From Lacustribacter sp964460315 (GTDB taxonomy: Bacteria; Pseudomonadota; Gammaproteobacteria; Burkholderiales; Burkholderiaceae_A): a stretch of DNA of 64,000 nucleotides. The DNA is taken from assembly GCA_964460315.1 (NCBI GenBank), contig CAYWPQ010000002.1, positions 1 to 64,000 on the forward strand, read 5' to 3'. The notes beneath the pieces are model-generated. The model was given only the letters and a program-made list of their open reading frames with translations, did no database searches and was not told the origin of the DNA. Position numbers and translations under genes: made by a program. This document shows, piece after piece, positions 19,633 through 28,564 of the stretch (position 1 is the first letter of the stretch; the number at the start of each line of letters is the position of its first letter).

Positions 19633-19665
19633 CCCCGACGTTCTCCGGTCACATGAAGCGATTGT

Positions 19666-20832
19666 TTAGAGGCCGCAGGCCGCCCGAAGCGCCGCCGCTT
19701 TGTCTGTCCTCTCCCAAGTGAAGTTCGCATCTTCGCGCCCAAAGTGGCCATAGGCCGCCGTCTTCTCATAAATGGGACGAAGCAAATCGAGCATCTGCAC
19801 AATGCCCTTGGGGCGCAGGTCAAACACTTCCTGAACGGCTTTCGCGATGGTTTCATCGGACACAAGGCCGGTGCCTTCGGTCGTGACAAAAACCGAGGTT
19901 GGCTTGGCCACACCGATGGCGTAGCTCACTTGAATCAGCGCTTTTTTGGCAAGTCCTGCCGCCACGATATTTTTCGCGACATAACGGCCAGCATAGGCTG
20001 CCGAGCGGTCCACCTTCGAGGGGTCCTTGCCAGAAAACGCGCCACCACCATGGGGAGCGGCCCCGCCGTAGGTATCCACAATAATCTTGCGCCCTGTCAG
20101 ACCGCAGTCGCCCTGAGGACCGCCAATAACGAAACGACCCGTTGGGTTAACCAGGTATTTGATTTCACCTTTGATGAGTTCTTTGGGCAAAACAGGTTTG
20201 ATGACTTCTTCAATGACGGCCTCTCGGAGCTGTTCAAGGCTGATGTCCGGGGCGTGTTGGGTGGACAGCACCACCGTATCGATGGAATCAGGGCGGCCAT
20301 TGACGTAACGCAGGGTGATCTGACTCTTGGCATCGGGACGTAGCCAGGGCAGACGGCCGTCTCGACGCAGCATGGACTGACGCTCAACCAGGCGATGAGA
20401 GTAATAGATGGGTGCGGGCATCAGCACCGGGGTTTCGTCACAGGCGTAGCCGAACATCAGGCCTTGGTCGCCGGCGCCCTGATCGAGGTTGTTGTCCTGA
20501 GCCTTGTCCACGCCTTGGGCGATATCAGGACTCTGTTTGTCGTAAGCCACCAGGACTGCGCAACCTTTGTAGTCGATACCAAATTCGGTGTTGTCGTAGC
20601 CGATGCGCTTGAGGGTGTTCCGCGCAACCTGGATGTAGTCGACATTGGCGCGGGTGGTGATTTCGCCCGCCAGCACGACAAGACCCGTGTTGCAGAGGGT
20701 TTCGGCAGCGACACGAGACGTTGGGTCTTGGGCCAAAATGGCATCGAGAATGGCGTCGGAAATCTGGTCTGAGACTTTGTCTGGATGGCCTTCGGAAACG
20801 GACTCTGAGGTGAAGAAAAATTCTTGGGACAA
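19666..20832 (-). CDS. metK: S-adenosylmethionine synthetase
   Basis: A 388-residue cytoplasmic enzyme making SAM from ATP and methionine. Visible motifs: SVSEGHPDKVSDQISDAILDA (ATP binding, near residue 10), GAGDQGLMFGYA, and the phosphate-binding GGGAFSGKDPSKVDRSAAYA. The start is TTG 20832 with AGGAG 6 nt upstream; no ATG fits better. It supplies SAM for the methyltransferases whose product SAH is cleared by ahcY just downstream. The stop is followed by the scaffold gap. Confidence 0.97.
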   Translation of the reverse strand: MSQEFFFTSESVSEGHPDKVSDQISDAILDAILAQDPTSRVAAETLCNTGLVVLAGEITTRANVDYIQVARNTLKRIGYDNTEFGIDYKGCAVLVAYDKQSPDIAQGVDKAQDNNLDQGAGDQGLMFGYACDETPVLMPAPIYYSHRLVERQSMLRRDGRLPWLRPDAKSQITLRYVNGRPDSIDTVVLSTQHAPDISLEQLREAVIEEVIKPVLPKELIKGEIKYLVNPTGRFVIGGPQGDCGLTGRKIIVDTYGGAAPHGGGAFSGKDPSKVDRSAAYAGRYVAKNIVAAGLAKKALIQVSYAIGVAKPTSVFVTTEGTGLVSDETIAKAVQEVFDLRPKGIVQMLDLLRPIYEKTAAYGHFGREDANFTWERTDKAAALRAACGL

Positions 20833-21010
20833 CTTGATCTCCTAGTAAAGACGCACAGTTTGCGGTTGCTAGAGCAGATCAAGCCGGGCGACGGGAGTCG
20901 CTTCTGGCGGACGCTTTAGCGGAATTTGTCTGACACCCCGTACACTTCTCGGTGTGTCATCGCCCCGCAAGTTGTGAATTAAATCGGCGATAAGGATCAC
21001 TATAAAACAG
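20833..21010. other. Divergent intergenic region metK / acyltransferase
   Basis: 178 nt hold the promoters of both neighbours. An imperfect inverted repeat (TGACACCCC near 20930 and GGTGTGTCA near 20953) spans the middle. AAGGATC upstream of 21011 may serve as a distant ribosome site. I see no known SAM riboswitch class here and no confident -35/-10 pair. Confidence 0.4.
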
Positions 21011-21871
21011 ATGAACCTGCTCTTCAAATTTTTTGCCCTCTGGCCTCTTGGACTTTTACGCTTTGTCGGCTTCATGATGGGCTGGCTGGCTTGGCTGGCT
21101 TCACCCCGCTACCGGCGGATGATGGCGGACCAGTGGACGGCCGCGCAGCGCGCAGGCAAGGTCCGTGACCCGGCCAGTCTGGGGTCGAAAGCGTATCGAG
21201 ACGCCATTGGCCATGCGGGGCTGGTTGCCGCAGAACTGCCCAAGATCTGGTGCGACCCCAAGGCTCTAAGTCGGGTGCGTGTCACCGGTCTTGATGAGGC
21301 CAAGGCGCTCATCAGCCAGGGGCGCGGCTTGATGGTTCTCACGCCACACCTTGGGGGTTTTGAACTGATTCCCCGGGTGCTTTCGGCCCACTTCCCGATG
21401 ACTGTGCTGTATCGACCGGCCAAGCAGGCGGCTTTTCGAAAACTGATGGAGACCCTCCGCCCCATGAAGGCCGTGACGACGGCACCAGCCAATGCAGCGG
21501 GAGTCCGTCAGCTGCTTCGGGCACTGCGCTCGGGCGCCTCTCTGGGCATGCTCCCTGATCAGGTACCCAGTCAGGGTGACGGTGTCTGGGCCAGCTTTTT
21601 TGGAAGGCCAGCCTACACCATGACTCTTCCTATTCGCCTTGCCCAATCGACGGGGGCGGCGGTGGTCTGGGGGCTATGTGTTCGAACCCCGGAGGGCTGG
21701 CATCTTGACCTTCGCGAGTGGAAGCCGGATCTGCCTGCGGGTGACCATCCGATTGAAGACGTCATTGCGTCCATGAATCGGGCGCTCGAAGATCAGATTG
21801 CGCGAGCGCCCGAACAATACCTCTGGCCTTACAACCGATTCAAAACGCCGCGAGGGGTTTCCGCGCCGTGA
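21011..21871 (+). CDS. Lysophospholipid acyltransferase family protein (LpxL/HtrB-type)
   Basis: A 286-residue inner-membrane protein with an N-terminal hydrophobic anchor (FFALWPLGLLRFVGFMMGWLAWLA). The catalytic H-x4-E appears as HLGGFE, followed by LPDQVP and a C-terminal PEQYLWPYNRFKT, all typical of lipid A late acyltransferases. It is the first of two adjacent paralogues; such pairs add secondary acyl chains to lipid A. Which chain each adds cannot be read here. Confidence 0.87.
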   Translation: MNLLFKFFALWPLGLLRFVGFMMGWLAWLASPRYRRMMADQWTAAQRAGKVRDPASLGSKAYRDAIGHAGLVAAELPKIWCDPKALSRVRVTGLDEAKALISQGRGLMVLTPHLGGFELIPRVLSAHFPMTVLYRPAKQAAFRKLMETLRPMKAVTTAPANAAGVRQLLRALRSGASLGMLPDQVPSQGDGVWASFFGRPAYTMTLPIRLAQSTGAAVVWGLCVRTPEGWHLDLREWKPDLPAGDHPIEDVIASMNRALEDQIARAPEQYLWPYNRFKTPRGVSAP

Positions 21872-22758
21872 TGAGTCGGCTGACCCGGTTGGGCAGCTGG
21901 CTGCTGCTCTGGGCTGCGCGTGGTGTCGCCTTCTTGCCAAGGCCCCTGATGCTTGGCCTAGCCAAGGCCGTGGGGGAGCTCATGGTGCGCTTTGCGGGGC
22001 ACCGCAGGCGGGTGGCGACACGCAATCTCGAGATCTGTTTTCCTGAAAAAACGGATCAGGAACGACGCGACATCGTGAGAGCACATTTTCAGTGCTATGC
22101 CAGGGCTTTTTTTGAGCGTTTTGAAATCTGGTTTGGAAGGCCAGAACGACTCCGAGCCCGGGTCAAAATTCAGAGGCTTGACCTTTTTGAGGAACTTCGC
22201 GGTCAGCCAATCATTATTTTGGCGCCCCATTTTCTGGGGCTCGATGCTGGGGGTGTTCGGTTTCAGCTCGAGCACCAATTTGCTTCCATGTACGCAAAAC
22301 AGTCCAACCCCGTGCTCGATGCCTGGACGCTGGAGGGCCGAACCCGATTTAATTCACCGGTGATTGTGTCCCGACAACAGGGACTGGCAGGGCTGGCAAG
22401 GCTTTTGAAACGCGGCGTTCCGCTTTACTTTCTTCCGGATATGGACCTTGGCCGTCGGCATTCGATTTTTGTACCTTTCTTTGGCGAGCCTGCGGCAACG
22501 GTGACCAGCCTTGTGCGACTTGCCCAGATGCTGGACGCCGTGGTGCTGCCGCTGGTGACTCGAATGACCGATGATGGCTATGAGGCAACCTTTTACCCGG
22601 GATGGAAGCATCGGGAGGGCGACGAAACCCCCGAGGAGGCCGTGGCCGTGATGCATCGTTTTATTGAGGCCAGAATTCGCGAGATGCCCGAGCAGTACCT
22701 CTGGACTCATCGTCGATTTAAGACACGTCCACCCGGTTACCCAAAGGTCTATGCATAA
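21871..22758 (+). CDS. Lipid A late acyltransferase (LpxL/HtrB-type)
   Basis: A 295-residue paralogue of the preceding gene, with its start overlapping that stop (TGATG; GTG at 21868 is an alternative). The N-terminus is a hydrophobic anchor; the motif R-N-L-E-I-C-F is followed by FFERFEIWF and a catalytic H-x4-D box (HFLGLD), then LPDMDLG and PEQYLWTHRRFKT. HxxxxD/E proteins transfer acyl chains from acyl-ACP to Kdo2-lipid IVA at the cytoplasmic face of the inner membrane. dapF follows after 9 nt. Confidence 0.9.
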   Translation: MSRLTRLGSWLLLWAARGVAFLPRPLMLGLAKAVGELMVRFAGHRRRVATRNLEICFPEKTDQERRDIVRAHFQCYARAFFERFEIWFGRPERLRARVKIQRLDLFEELRGQPIIILAPHFLGLDAGGVRFQLEHQFASMYAKQSNPVLDAWTLEGRTRFNSPVIVSRQQGLAGLARLLKRGVPLYFLPDMDLGRRHSIFVPFFGEPAATVTSLVRLAQMLDAVVLPLVTRMTDDGYEATFYPGWKHREGDETPEEAVAVMHRFIEARIREMPEQYLWTHRRFKTRPPGYPKVYA

Positions 22759-22767
22759 TCGATGCCC

Positions 22768-23631
22768 ATGAAGATTTCGTTCACGAAAATGCAAGGTGCA
22801 GGCAACGATTTCGTGGTGATCAATGCCACCCGCGAGCCTTTGCAACTCTCCGCAGCGCAATGGCAACGAATCGCTGATCGCCGGTTCGGGGTGGGCGCAG
22901 ACCAGATTCTTTTGGTCGAGGCTGCCGACGGCCCCGATGTGGATTTTGTTTACCGAATTTTCAATGCGGATGGCGAAGAGGTTGAACAGTGCGGGAACGG
23001 CGCGCGTTGTTTTGCGCGGTTCGTTCGAGACGAAGGGCTTTCGCAGGCCCCAACCATTCGTGTGCGCACTCGTTCTGGGGTGATCTCGCCAACCATTCAT
23101 GACGATGGCCGGGTGACGGTGGACATGGGACGTCCAAGCCTGAGGCCTGATGACGTGAGCTTGAATCCGGAAGGGCTTGCCCATCGAATCGAGGGATCGG
23201 CAGATCTCTGGCAGCTCCAACCGCCTCAGGGTGCGGCGTTCTGGTTTTCAGTCGTTTCGATGGGCAACCCCCATGCGGTTCAGTGGGTTGATGATCTCGA
23301 TCGCCATCCGGTCGCCGAGGTTGGCGCATGGTGTGAGTCGCATCCCAGGTTTCTTAAAAGAGTCAATGTCGGCTTTGTTCAACAACTTGCTAGGGATCGT
23401 ATTCGGCTACGGGTGTTTGAGCGTGGCTCAGGCGAAACCTTGGCTTGCGGCACGGGAGCCTGTGCTGCAGTGGTTGCGGGCATCGCTCGTGGACGCCTTG
23501 CAGGGGGACACCCAGTGCAGGTGTTGACTCGCGGCGGTGAGCTTATGATTCAGTGGTCGGGTAGGCTTTCGGATTCCGTCATGATGACGGGCCCAGCCGA
23601 GCCAGTCTTTAAAGGAGTGATCGAACTTTGA
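22768..23631 (+). CDS. dapF: Diaminopimelate epimerase
   Basis: A 287-residue PLP-independent racemase converting LL- to meso-diaminopimelate for lysine and peptidoglycan. The two catalytic cysteines are in EQCGNGARC and LACGTGAC, and the N-terminus KMQGAGNDFVVI is diagnostic. ATG 22768 is preferred, ATG 22762 also possible. Its last codon overlaps the TTG of the DUF484 gene. Confidence 0.96.
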   Translation: MKISFTKMQGAGNDFVVINATREPLQLSAAQWQRIADRRFGVGADQILLVEAADGPDVDFVYRIFNADGEEVEQCGNGARCFARFVRDEGLSQAPTIRVRTRSGVISPTIHDDGRVTVDMGRPSLRPDDVSLNPEGLAHRIEGSADLWQLQPPQGAAFWFSVVSMGNPHAVQWVDDLDRHPVAEVGAWCESHPRFLKRVNVGFVQQLARDRIRLRVFERGSGETLACGTGACAAVVAGIARGRLAGGHPVQVLTRGGELMIQWSGRLSDSVMMTGPAEPVFKGVIEL

Positions 23632-24353
23632 GCCAACAAGAACCGCATCTTGACCTTCGGTCAGCCGCGACGGCAGGAGCCTCTTCGGTGACTCCTGACC
23701 AAATTGCGGAATACCTGCAAGCTAACCCTGGCTTTTTTCAGCAATATTCTTCATTGCTCTCTGAAATGAGCCTGCCCCATCCGCAGTCGGGCCAGGCGAT
23801 TTCTTTGGTGGAGCGTCAGGCTTCCGTGTTGCGTGAGCGAATCAAGTCGATGGAACTCAAACTGGCTGAGCTCTTGCGGCATGGCCAAGAAAACGATGCC
23901 ATCGCCGCGTCAACCCAGCGTTGGATTCGAGGGTTGTTCCTGCATCGTGACTCATCAAGCCTTCCACGTTTTTTGGCCGACTCATTGGCCCAGGTCTTCA
24001 CCGTGCCCCAGGTGGGCATTGGCCTTTGGAAGGTGGCGGATGAATTCCAAAATGAGGATTGGGTGGTGCCGGAGCATGCTGACTATGTCAGTCAGATTGA
24101 TCGACTGACACGACCAGTCTGCGGGCATGTCAGTACGTCGTCGAGTGTCGTTTTGCTTCCCGAGGCAGGCCGGGATGCGGAATCGATCGCCGTGCTCCCG
24201 CTCCGTGTGGGAGCCTCACCAGAGGCATTCGGTGTGATGGTCTTGGGCTCTCCGGATTCGCGCCGCTTCTCGCCCGATCTTGGCGTGGCCTTTTTGGAGC
24301 GGATTGGAGAGGTTGCCAGCGCGGCACTGTCGCGCTTTCACGCGAAATCTTGA
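23628..24353 (+). CDS. DUF484 family protein
   Basis: A 241-residue cytoplasmic protein of the DUF484 (YigA) family. The opening IAEYLQANPGFFQQY and LVERQASVLRERI segments, a short coiled coil, then a GAF-like C-terminal domain match the family. Its biochemical role is unknown. TTG 23628 is set by AAAGGAG 10 nt upstream and overlap with the dapF stop. The order dapF-DUF484-xerC is conserved across proteobacteria. Confidence 0.9.
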   Translation: MSQQEPHLDLRSAATAGASSVTPDQIAEYLQANPGFFQQYSSLLSEMSLPHPQSGQAISLVERQASVLRERIKSMELKLAELLRHGQENDAIAASTQRWIRGLFLHRDSSSLPRFLADSLAQVFTVPQVGIGLWKVADEFQNEDWVVPEHADYVSQIDRLTRPVCGHVSTSSSVVLLPEAGRDAESIAVLPLRVGASPEAFGVMVLGSPDSRRFSPDLGVAFLERIGEVASAALSRFHAKS

Positions 24354-25330
24354 GCGATCCCTCCTGCGCCACCGCGCTGGTTCAGCAGTTTCTGGAGACC
24401 ATTGCTCACGAGCGTCGTTATTCGCCGCTCACCGTCGATCATTACCGTCGAGATCTTGGGCACCTCATCAAGGCATTCGAATCCGTCTCGCTGGACTTAG
24501 TAAGACCTGCGCATATTCGTCGTGAGCTGTCGGCCTGGCGAAGCCAGGGACTTGCGGCGGCATCGATCGCCAGAAGGCTGTCCGCCTGGCGATCGTTCTT
24601 TCATTGGCTATCGACCACCATGGAGCTCGCCGCCAATCCGGTGGATGCCATCAAGGCACCGAAAAAAGGCCGCCGTCTGCCGAAGGCGCTCTCCACCGAT
24701 TGGGCGGTTCAGCTGGTGTCGCACGAGTCCACTGAGTCGAATGAGTTGTCTGCGCAATCTCGTGGCCTGGAGATTCGGGACCGGGCCATGCTGGAGCTCA
24801 TGTATTCCTGCGGGCTGCGGTTGGCTGAAATGGTGAACCTGAATCTGAATCCTTCCAGCGCATCTCAGGCTCAAGATGTCGGCTGGATTGACCTTGAGGC
24901 GGCTGAGGCCTTGGTGGTGGGCAAGGGCAAGAAGTCTCGTCGAGTGCCCATTGGGCAGCACGCCATGAAGGCGATCTCGGCCTGGCTTGTCGAGCGAGCT
25001 TCCTGGCTCTCGTCACGCCCCGATTCTGCAGAGGATGCGCCCGCACTCTTTGTGAACGCGAAGGGGGAACGAATTTCTGCAAGGACGGTACAGAGACGGT
25101 TTGCTGCCTTTGGAAAGTCTGCGGGCCTGCCCACCCACGTGCATCCCCACATGCTGCGACATTCATTTGCCAGCCACCTGCTTCAATCGAGCGGCGACCT
25201 GCGGGCCGTGCAGGAGCTTTTGGGGCATGCGCAGATTGCGACAACTCAGGTCTACACCCATCTTGATTTTCAAAGGCTTGCCCAGGTTTATGATGCAAGC
25301 CATCCAAGAGCCAAGCGAAAAAGCAGCTAG
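24350..25330 (+). CDS. xerC: Tyrosine recombinase XerC
   Basis: A 326-residue site-specific recombinase that with XerD resolves chromosome dimers at dif. An N-terminal SAM-like core-binding domain (LVQQFLETIAHERRYSPLTVDHYRRDL) precedes the catalytic domain with Arg in SCGLRLAEM, Lys in GKGKKSRRVP, H-x2-R in HMLRHSFASHLL, His in LLGHAQIATT and nucleophile Tyr in QVYTHLDF. The start TTG 24350 overlaps the DUF484 stop. Context argues for housekeeping XerC, not a phage integrase. Confidence 0.95.
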   Translation: MSDPSCATALVQQFLETIAHERRYSPLTVDHYRRDLGHLIKAFESVSLDLVRPAHIRRELSAWRSQGLAAASIARRLSAWRSFFHWLSTTMELAANPVDAIKAPKKGRRLPKALSTDWAVQLVSHESTESNELSAQSRGLEIRDRAMLELMYSCGLRLAEMVNLNLNPSSASQAQDVGWIDLEAAEALVVGKGKKSRRVPIGQHAMKAISAWLVERASWLSSRPDSAEDAPALFVNAKGERISARTVQRRFAAFGKSAGLPTHVHPHMLRHSFASHLLQSSGDLRAVQELLGHAQIATTQVYTHLDFQRLAQVYDASHPRAKRKSS

Positions 25331-25363
25331 GCTCGCTCATCGCTGTCCAATGCTGGAGTGTTC

Positions 25364-26398
25364 ATGACCACCGCTGCCAATCGTCCATCCCCCGCCGCGT
25401 CCGGCCCCGTTGCTTCCGTCACGCCCATGGTGATTCCCGTCACGATTCTTACGGGGTTTCTTGGCGCCGGAAAAACCACCCTGCTCAAGCGCATCCTGAG
25501 CGAACCCCATGGCGAGAAGATCGCTGTGATTGAAAATGAATTTGGCGAAGAAAGTATCGACAACGAGCTCCTGTTTGGCGACACCCAGGAGCGGATTGTC
25601 GAGATGAACAATGGCTGCATCTGCTGCACCGTGCGAGGTGATTTGATTGAAATGCTGAATCGGCTGCGTGCGAAACGCGCCTCGGGCGAGATTGATTTCA
25701 ATCGGGTCATCATTGAAACCACCGGCCTTGCGGAACCTGGCCCGGTGGCCCAGACCTTTTTTGTTGATGATGAGATTGCTGAGCATTTTCTTCTGGATGC
25801 GGTCATCACCGTGGTTGATGCGCTTCACGGCCCTGATCAGCTCACCCAGCATGCCGAAGCTCAGGCCCAGGTCGGATTCGCGGATCGCATCTTGGTGTCG
25901 AAGAGTGACCTGGTCACCCCCGAAGCTCTGCACGAGCTTCGGCAAAGGCTTGCGCGAATGAATCCCCGAGCAGGCCTTCAGATGGTGCATTTTGGTCAGA
26001 CCCCAATTCAGGAGATTCTCGACATTCGGGGCTTTAATCTCAACGCCACACTTGAGCTCGACCCGGGTTTTTTAGACACCGACGCCGGCCACAGCCATAT
26101 CGATGATGTCCACTCCTTTGTTTTCAAATCCACCCGCCCGTTTGACTCCGAGCGATTCGAGGGCTTCATGAGCGCGGTGTCACAGGCCTATGGCCCTCAG
26201 CTGCTGCGCTACAAAGGGGTGCTTTACATCAAGGGAAGTGACCGTCAAATGGTGTTTCAGGGGGTGCATATGCTGATGGGCGGTGATGCTGGAAGGCCCT
26301 GGGCAAAGGACGAGCAGCGAGAATCCAAGCTTGTTTTTATCGGGCGGAAACTGCCCAAAGACACCATCATGAAAGGGCTGGAGCAGTGCCTTGTTTAA
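25364..26398 (+). CDS. COG0523 (CobW/ZNG1-like) metal-chaperone GTPase
   Basis: A 344-residue G3E GTPase. The P-loop GFLGAGKTTLL is near residue 30, then ENEFGEESIDNELL, the metal-binding CxCC as NGCICCTVRGDL, and VSKSDL as the G4-like motif; a C-terminal CobW_C domain follows. COG0523 proteins deliver zinc or other metals to client enzymes. A run of histidines is absent apart from DAGHSHIDDVH. ATG 25364 has GGAG 5 nt upstream. The next gene is dksA. Confidence 0.9.
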   Translation: MTTAANRPSPAASGPVASVTPMVIPVTILTGFLGAGKTTLLKRILSEPHGEKIAVIENEFGEESIDNELLFGDTQERIVEMNNGCICCTVRGDLIEMLNRLRAKRASGEIDFNRVIIETTGLAEPGPVAQTFFVDDEIAEHFLLDAVITVVDALHGPDQLTQHAEAQAQVGFADRILVSKSDLVTPEALHELRQRLARMNPRAGLQMVHFGQTPIQEILDIRGFNLNATLELDPGFLDTDAGHSHIDDVHSFVFKSTRPFDSERFEGFMSAVSQAYGPQLLRYKGVLYIKGSDRQMVFQGVHMLMGGDAGRPWAKDEQRESKLVFIGRKLPKDTIMKGLEQCLV

Positions 26399-26471
26399 GT
26401 GGCTGTAACCCTGATGTGGTAAGGTTTCAGGTGGAGTTCCTGAAGTCTCTGTTTGAAGAAAGTAGCACCTG

Positions 26472-26900
26472 ATGACCACTGTAAGTTTCAAACCCATTTC
26501 GACCGAAAAAGAGCTTTTGGCTCAGCCCGCGGATGACTACATGAGTCCCGCTCAGCTTGATTTTTTCAAGCGCAAGCTGATCGAGCTTGAAACCGAGTTA
26601 CGTAACAACGCTGGCGAAACCACCGAGCATCTTCGTGAAACCGTACTCGTGCCGGATCCTGCGGATCGCGCCACGATTGAAGAAGAGCATGCGCTCGAAT
26701 TGCGTACCCGTGACCGTGAACGCAAGCTGATTAAAAAAGTTCAGCAGGCACTCGCGCGGATCGAATCGGGCGATTATGGTTTTTGCGAGGAAACCGGCGA
26801 CCCCATTGGTTTAAAGCGTCTTTTGGCCCGTCCAACGGCCACCCTTACTGTGGAAGCTCAGCAGCGTCGGGAACTTCGCCAACGCCAATTTGGTGACTAA
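26472..26900 (+). CDS. dksA: RNA polymerase-binding transcription factor DksA
   Basis: A 142-residue regulator entering the RNA polymerase secondary channel and acting with ppGpp. The coiled-coil with acidic tip is LVPDPADRATIEEEHALELR, and the C-terminal globular part is YGFCEETGDPIGLKRLLARPTAT. Only one cysteine of the four zinc ligands of E. coli DksA remains, so this is a zinc-independent type. A 73-nt leader after the COG0523 gene contains a small hairpin TTCAGG/CCTGAA (26426-26444). argB starts at the next base after the stop. Confidence 0.93.
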   Translation: MTTVSFKPISTEKELLAQPADDYMSPAQLDFFKRKLIELETELRNNAGETTEHLRETVLVPDPADRATIEEEHALELRTRDRERKLIKKVQQALARIESGDYGFCEETGDPIGLKRLLARPTATLTVEAQQRRELRQRQFGD

Positions 26901-27806
26901 ATGACGGACGCATCCAAGCACGAACTGCCAGCGCCTGACGGCGCTGTGAAGGCGGCCGTTCTGGCCGAGGCCCTGCCCTACATTAAGCGGTTTCATGGCA
27001 AGACGGTCGTGATCAAGTACGGCGGCAACGCCATGACGGAAGAGCATCTCAAGCAGTCGTTCGCACGCGACATTATTTTGCTCAGGCTTGTTGGAATTCT
27101 TCCCGTGGTGGTTCACGGCGGCGGCCCTCAGATTGAATCCCTGCTCTCCAAGGTTGGCAAAAAAGGTGAGTTTATTCAGGGCATGCGGGTCACGGACACC
27201 GAGACCATGGACCTTGTTGAGATGGTCTTGGCCGGTCAGGTGAACAAAGAAATTGTCGAACTCATCAACCATGCGGGCGGCAAGGCAGTGGGGCTGACCG
27301 GCCAAGATGGCGGCCTCATTCGTGCCCGCAAAATGTTGGTGAAGTCTGCAGCCAACACCGAGCCCGATCTCGATCTTGGCCATGTCGGTGAAATTGAATC
27401 GGTCGACCCGGAAATTATTCATTCCTTGCTGGCCAGCGGTTTCGTTCCGGTGATCGCCCCAATCGGGTCGGGTCGCGAGGGCGAAACCTACAACATCAAT
27501 GCCGACTTGGTGGCAGGCAAGATTGCCGAAATCCTGAAGGCCGAGAAACTGATTCTGATGACCAACACGCCGGGTGTGCTTGATCAACATGGAACCCTCA
27601 TTACTGGGCTTACGGCTCGCGAGATCGATGCACTCTTTGAAGACGGCACCATTTCGGGTGGCATGCTCCCCAAAATTTCTTCTGCACTTGAAGCGGCCAA
27701 AAGCGGTGTTCAGTCGGTGCACATCGTCGATGGCCGCGTGCCTCATTGCCTTTTGCTCGAAATTCTCACGAATGAGGGCGTGGGCACGATGATTCGTTCG
27801 CACTAG
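26901..27806 (+). CDS. argB: Acetylglutamate kinase
   Basis: A 301-residue amino-acid kinase for the second step of arginine biosynthesis. Motifs: VVIKYGGNAM (lysine of phosphate site), VVHGGGPQIESLL, GLTGQDGGLIRARK, GHVGEIESVD, and YNINADLVAGKIAEIL. It starts immediately after dksA. Confidence 0.96.
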   Translation: MTDASKHELPAPDGAVKAAVLAEALPYIKRFHGKTVVIKYGGNAMTEEHLKQSFARDIILLRLVGILPVVVHGGGPQIESLLSKVGKKGEFIQGMRVTDTETMDLVEMVLAGQVNKEIVELINHAGGKAVGLTGQDGGLIRARKMLVKSAANTEPDLDLGHVGEIESVDPEIIHSLLASGFVPVIAPIGSGREGETYNINADLVAGKIAEILKAEKLILMTNTPGVLDQHGTLITGLTAREIDALFEDGTISGGMLPKISSALEAAKSGVQSVHIVDGRVPHCLLLEILTNEGVGTMIRSH

Positions 27807-27814
27807 TTCTTCCG

Positions 27815-28564
27815 GTGCGCCTGCACAAGCGTCGGCCGCCATCCCTCGGCCGATCCCGCCCGGGGCCTTTGTGGCTCGTGGATCTCGACAACACCCTCTA
27901 TGACGCCTCATGGCAGGTGATGGGTGAGATCAACCGCCGAATGACCCATTATGTTCAGGAGCAGCTTCATCTGCCTGAAGACGAGGCCAGCGCGCTTCGA
28001 CAACGTTATTGGATTCGTTACGGCGCCACGCTTTTGGGCTTGGTGAGACACCATGCAACCGACCCACACGATTTCCTTGCCAAAACTCACCCCTTAAACG
28101 AATTGGAACCGATGATTCATCGGATCCGTGGCGAACGACAGCGGCTTCGTCAGCTTCAAGGTGATCGTTGGCTACTGACCAATGCGCCACGCGCCTATGC
28201 GGAGATGGTGCTTCAGAAGGTGGGTCTTCACGGGCTTTTTTCTCGGCTCGTGAGCATTGAGGACATGAAGGCTTGTGGCAGGCTTTGTCCGAAACCATCG
28301 TCGCTTTTGATGCGCCGCATGATTCGACTCTCTGGGCGACGTGCCGCTGAGTTGATTTTGGTCGACGACCATTCCGACAACCTGAAGGCTGCACATCGCC
28401 TTGGAATCCGTACGGCTCGCATCTGGGTATCCCCCACCATGCTTGGCCGTGCACGGTCTTCGGGTCGACCCTTAACGGTTCGCCGCCCAAGTTATGTGGC
28501 GCTTCAAGTAAACTCTTTGGCAGCGCTCACAAGAAGTCAGCACCGACTGACTCGAGCCCCTTGA
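27815..28564 (+). CDS. HAD-superfamily pyrimidine 5'-nucleotidase-like phosphatase
   Basis: A 249-residue hydrolase. HAD motif I DLDNTLYD, motif II LLTNAPRAY, Lys in CPKPSS and motif IV LVDDHSDNLKAA are in place. The Asp-Leu-Asp with NTLY and overall arrangement resemble the pyrimidine 5'-nucleotidase (SDT1/PpnN-like) group. The start is GTG 27815, 8 nt after argB. Its stop overlaps slmA. Confidence 0.87.
   Translation: MRLHKRRPPSLGRSRPGPLWLVDLDNTLYDASWQVMGEINRRMTHYVQEQLHLPEDEASALRQRYWIRYGATLLGLVRHHATDPHDFLAKTHPLNELEPMIHRIRGERQRLRQLQGDRWLLTNAPRAYAEMVLQKVGLHGLFSRLVSIEDMKACGRLCPKPSSLLMRRMIRLSGRRAAELILVDDHSDNLKAAHRLGIRTARIWVSPTMLGRARSSGRPLTVRRPSYVALQVNSLAALTRSQHRLTRAP

Noticed and set aside
22354..23220. 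288-codon minus-strand frame opposite the acyltransferase and dapF
   Set aside because: It spans the junction of two clear plus-strand genes and shows no domain.
24350..25330. Tyrosine recombinase as a sign of a mobile element
   Set aside because: The dapF-DUF484-xerC order is the housekeeping XerC locus; there are no att repeats or phage genes nearby.
25364..26398. CobW-like gene as cobalamin biosynthesis
   Set aside because: No cobalamin genes are adjacent and the CxCC GTPase belongs to the wider COG0523 metal-chaperone group.
26811..27911. 366-codon minus-strand frame opposite argB
   Set aside because: argB has all kinase motifs on the plus strand; the antisense frame has no recognisable domain and also runs into dksA and the HAD gene.
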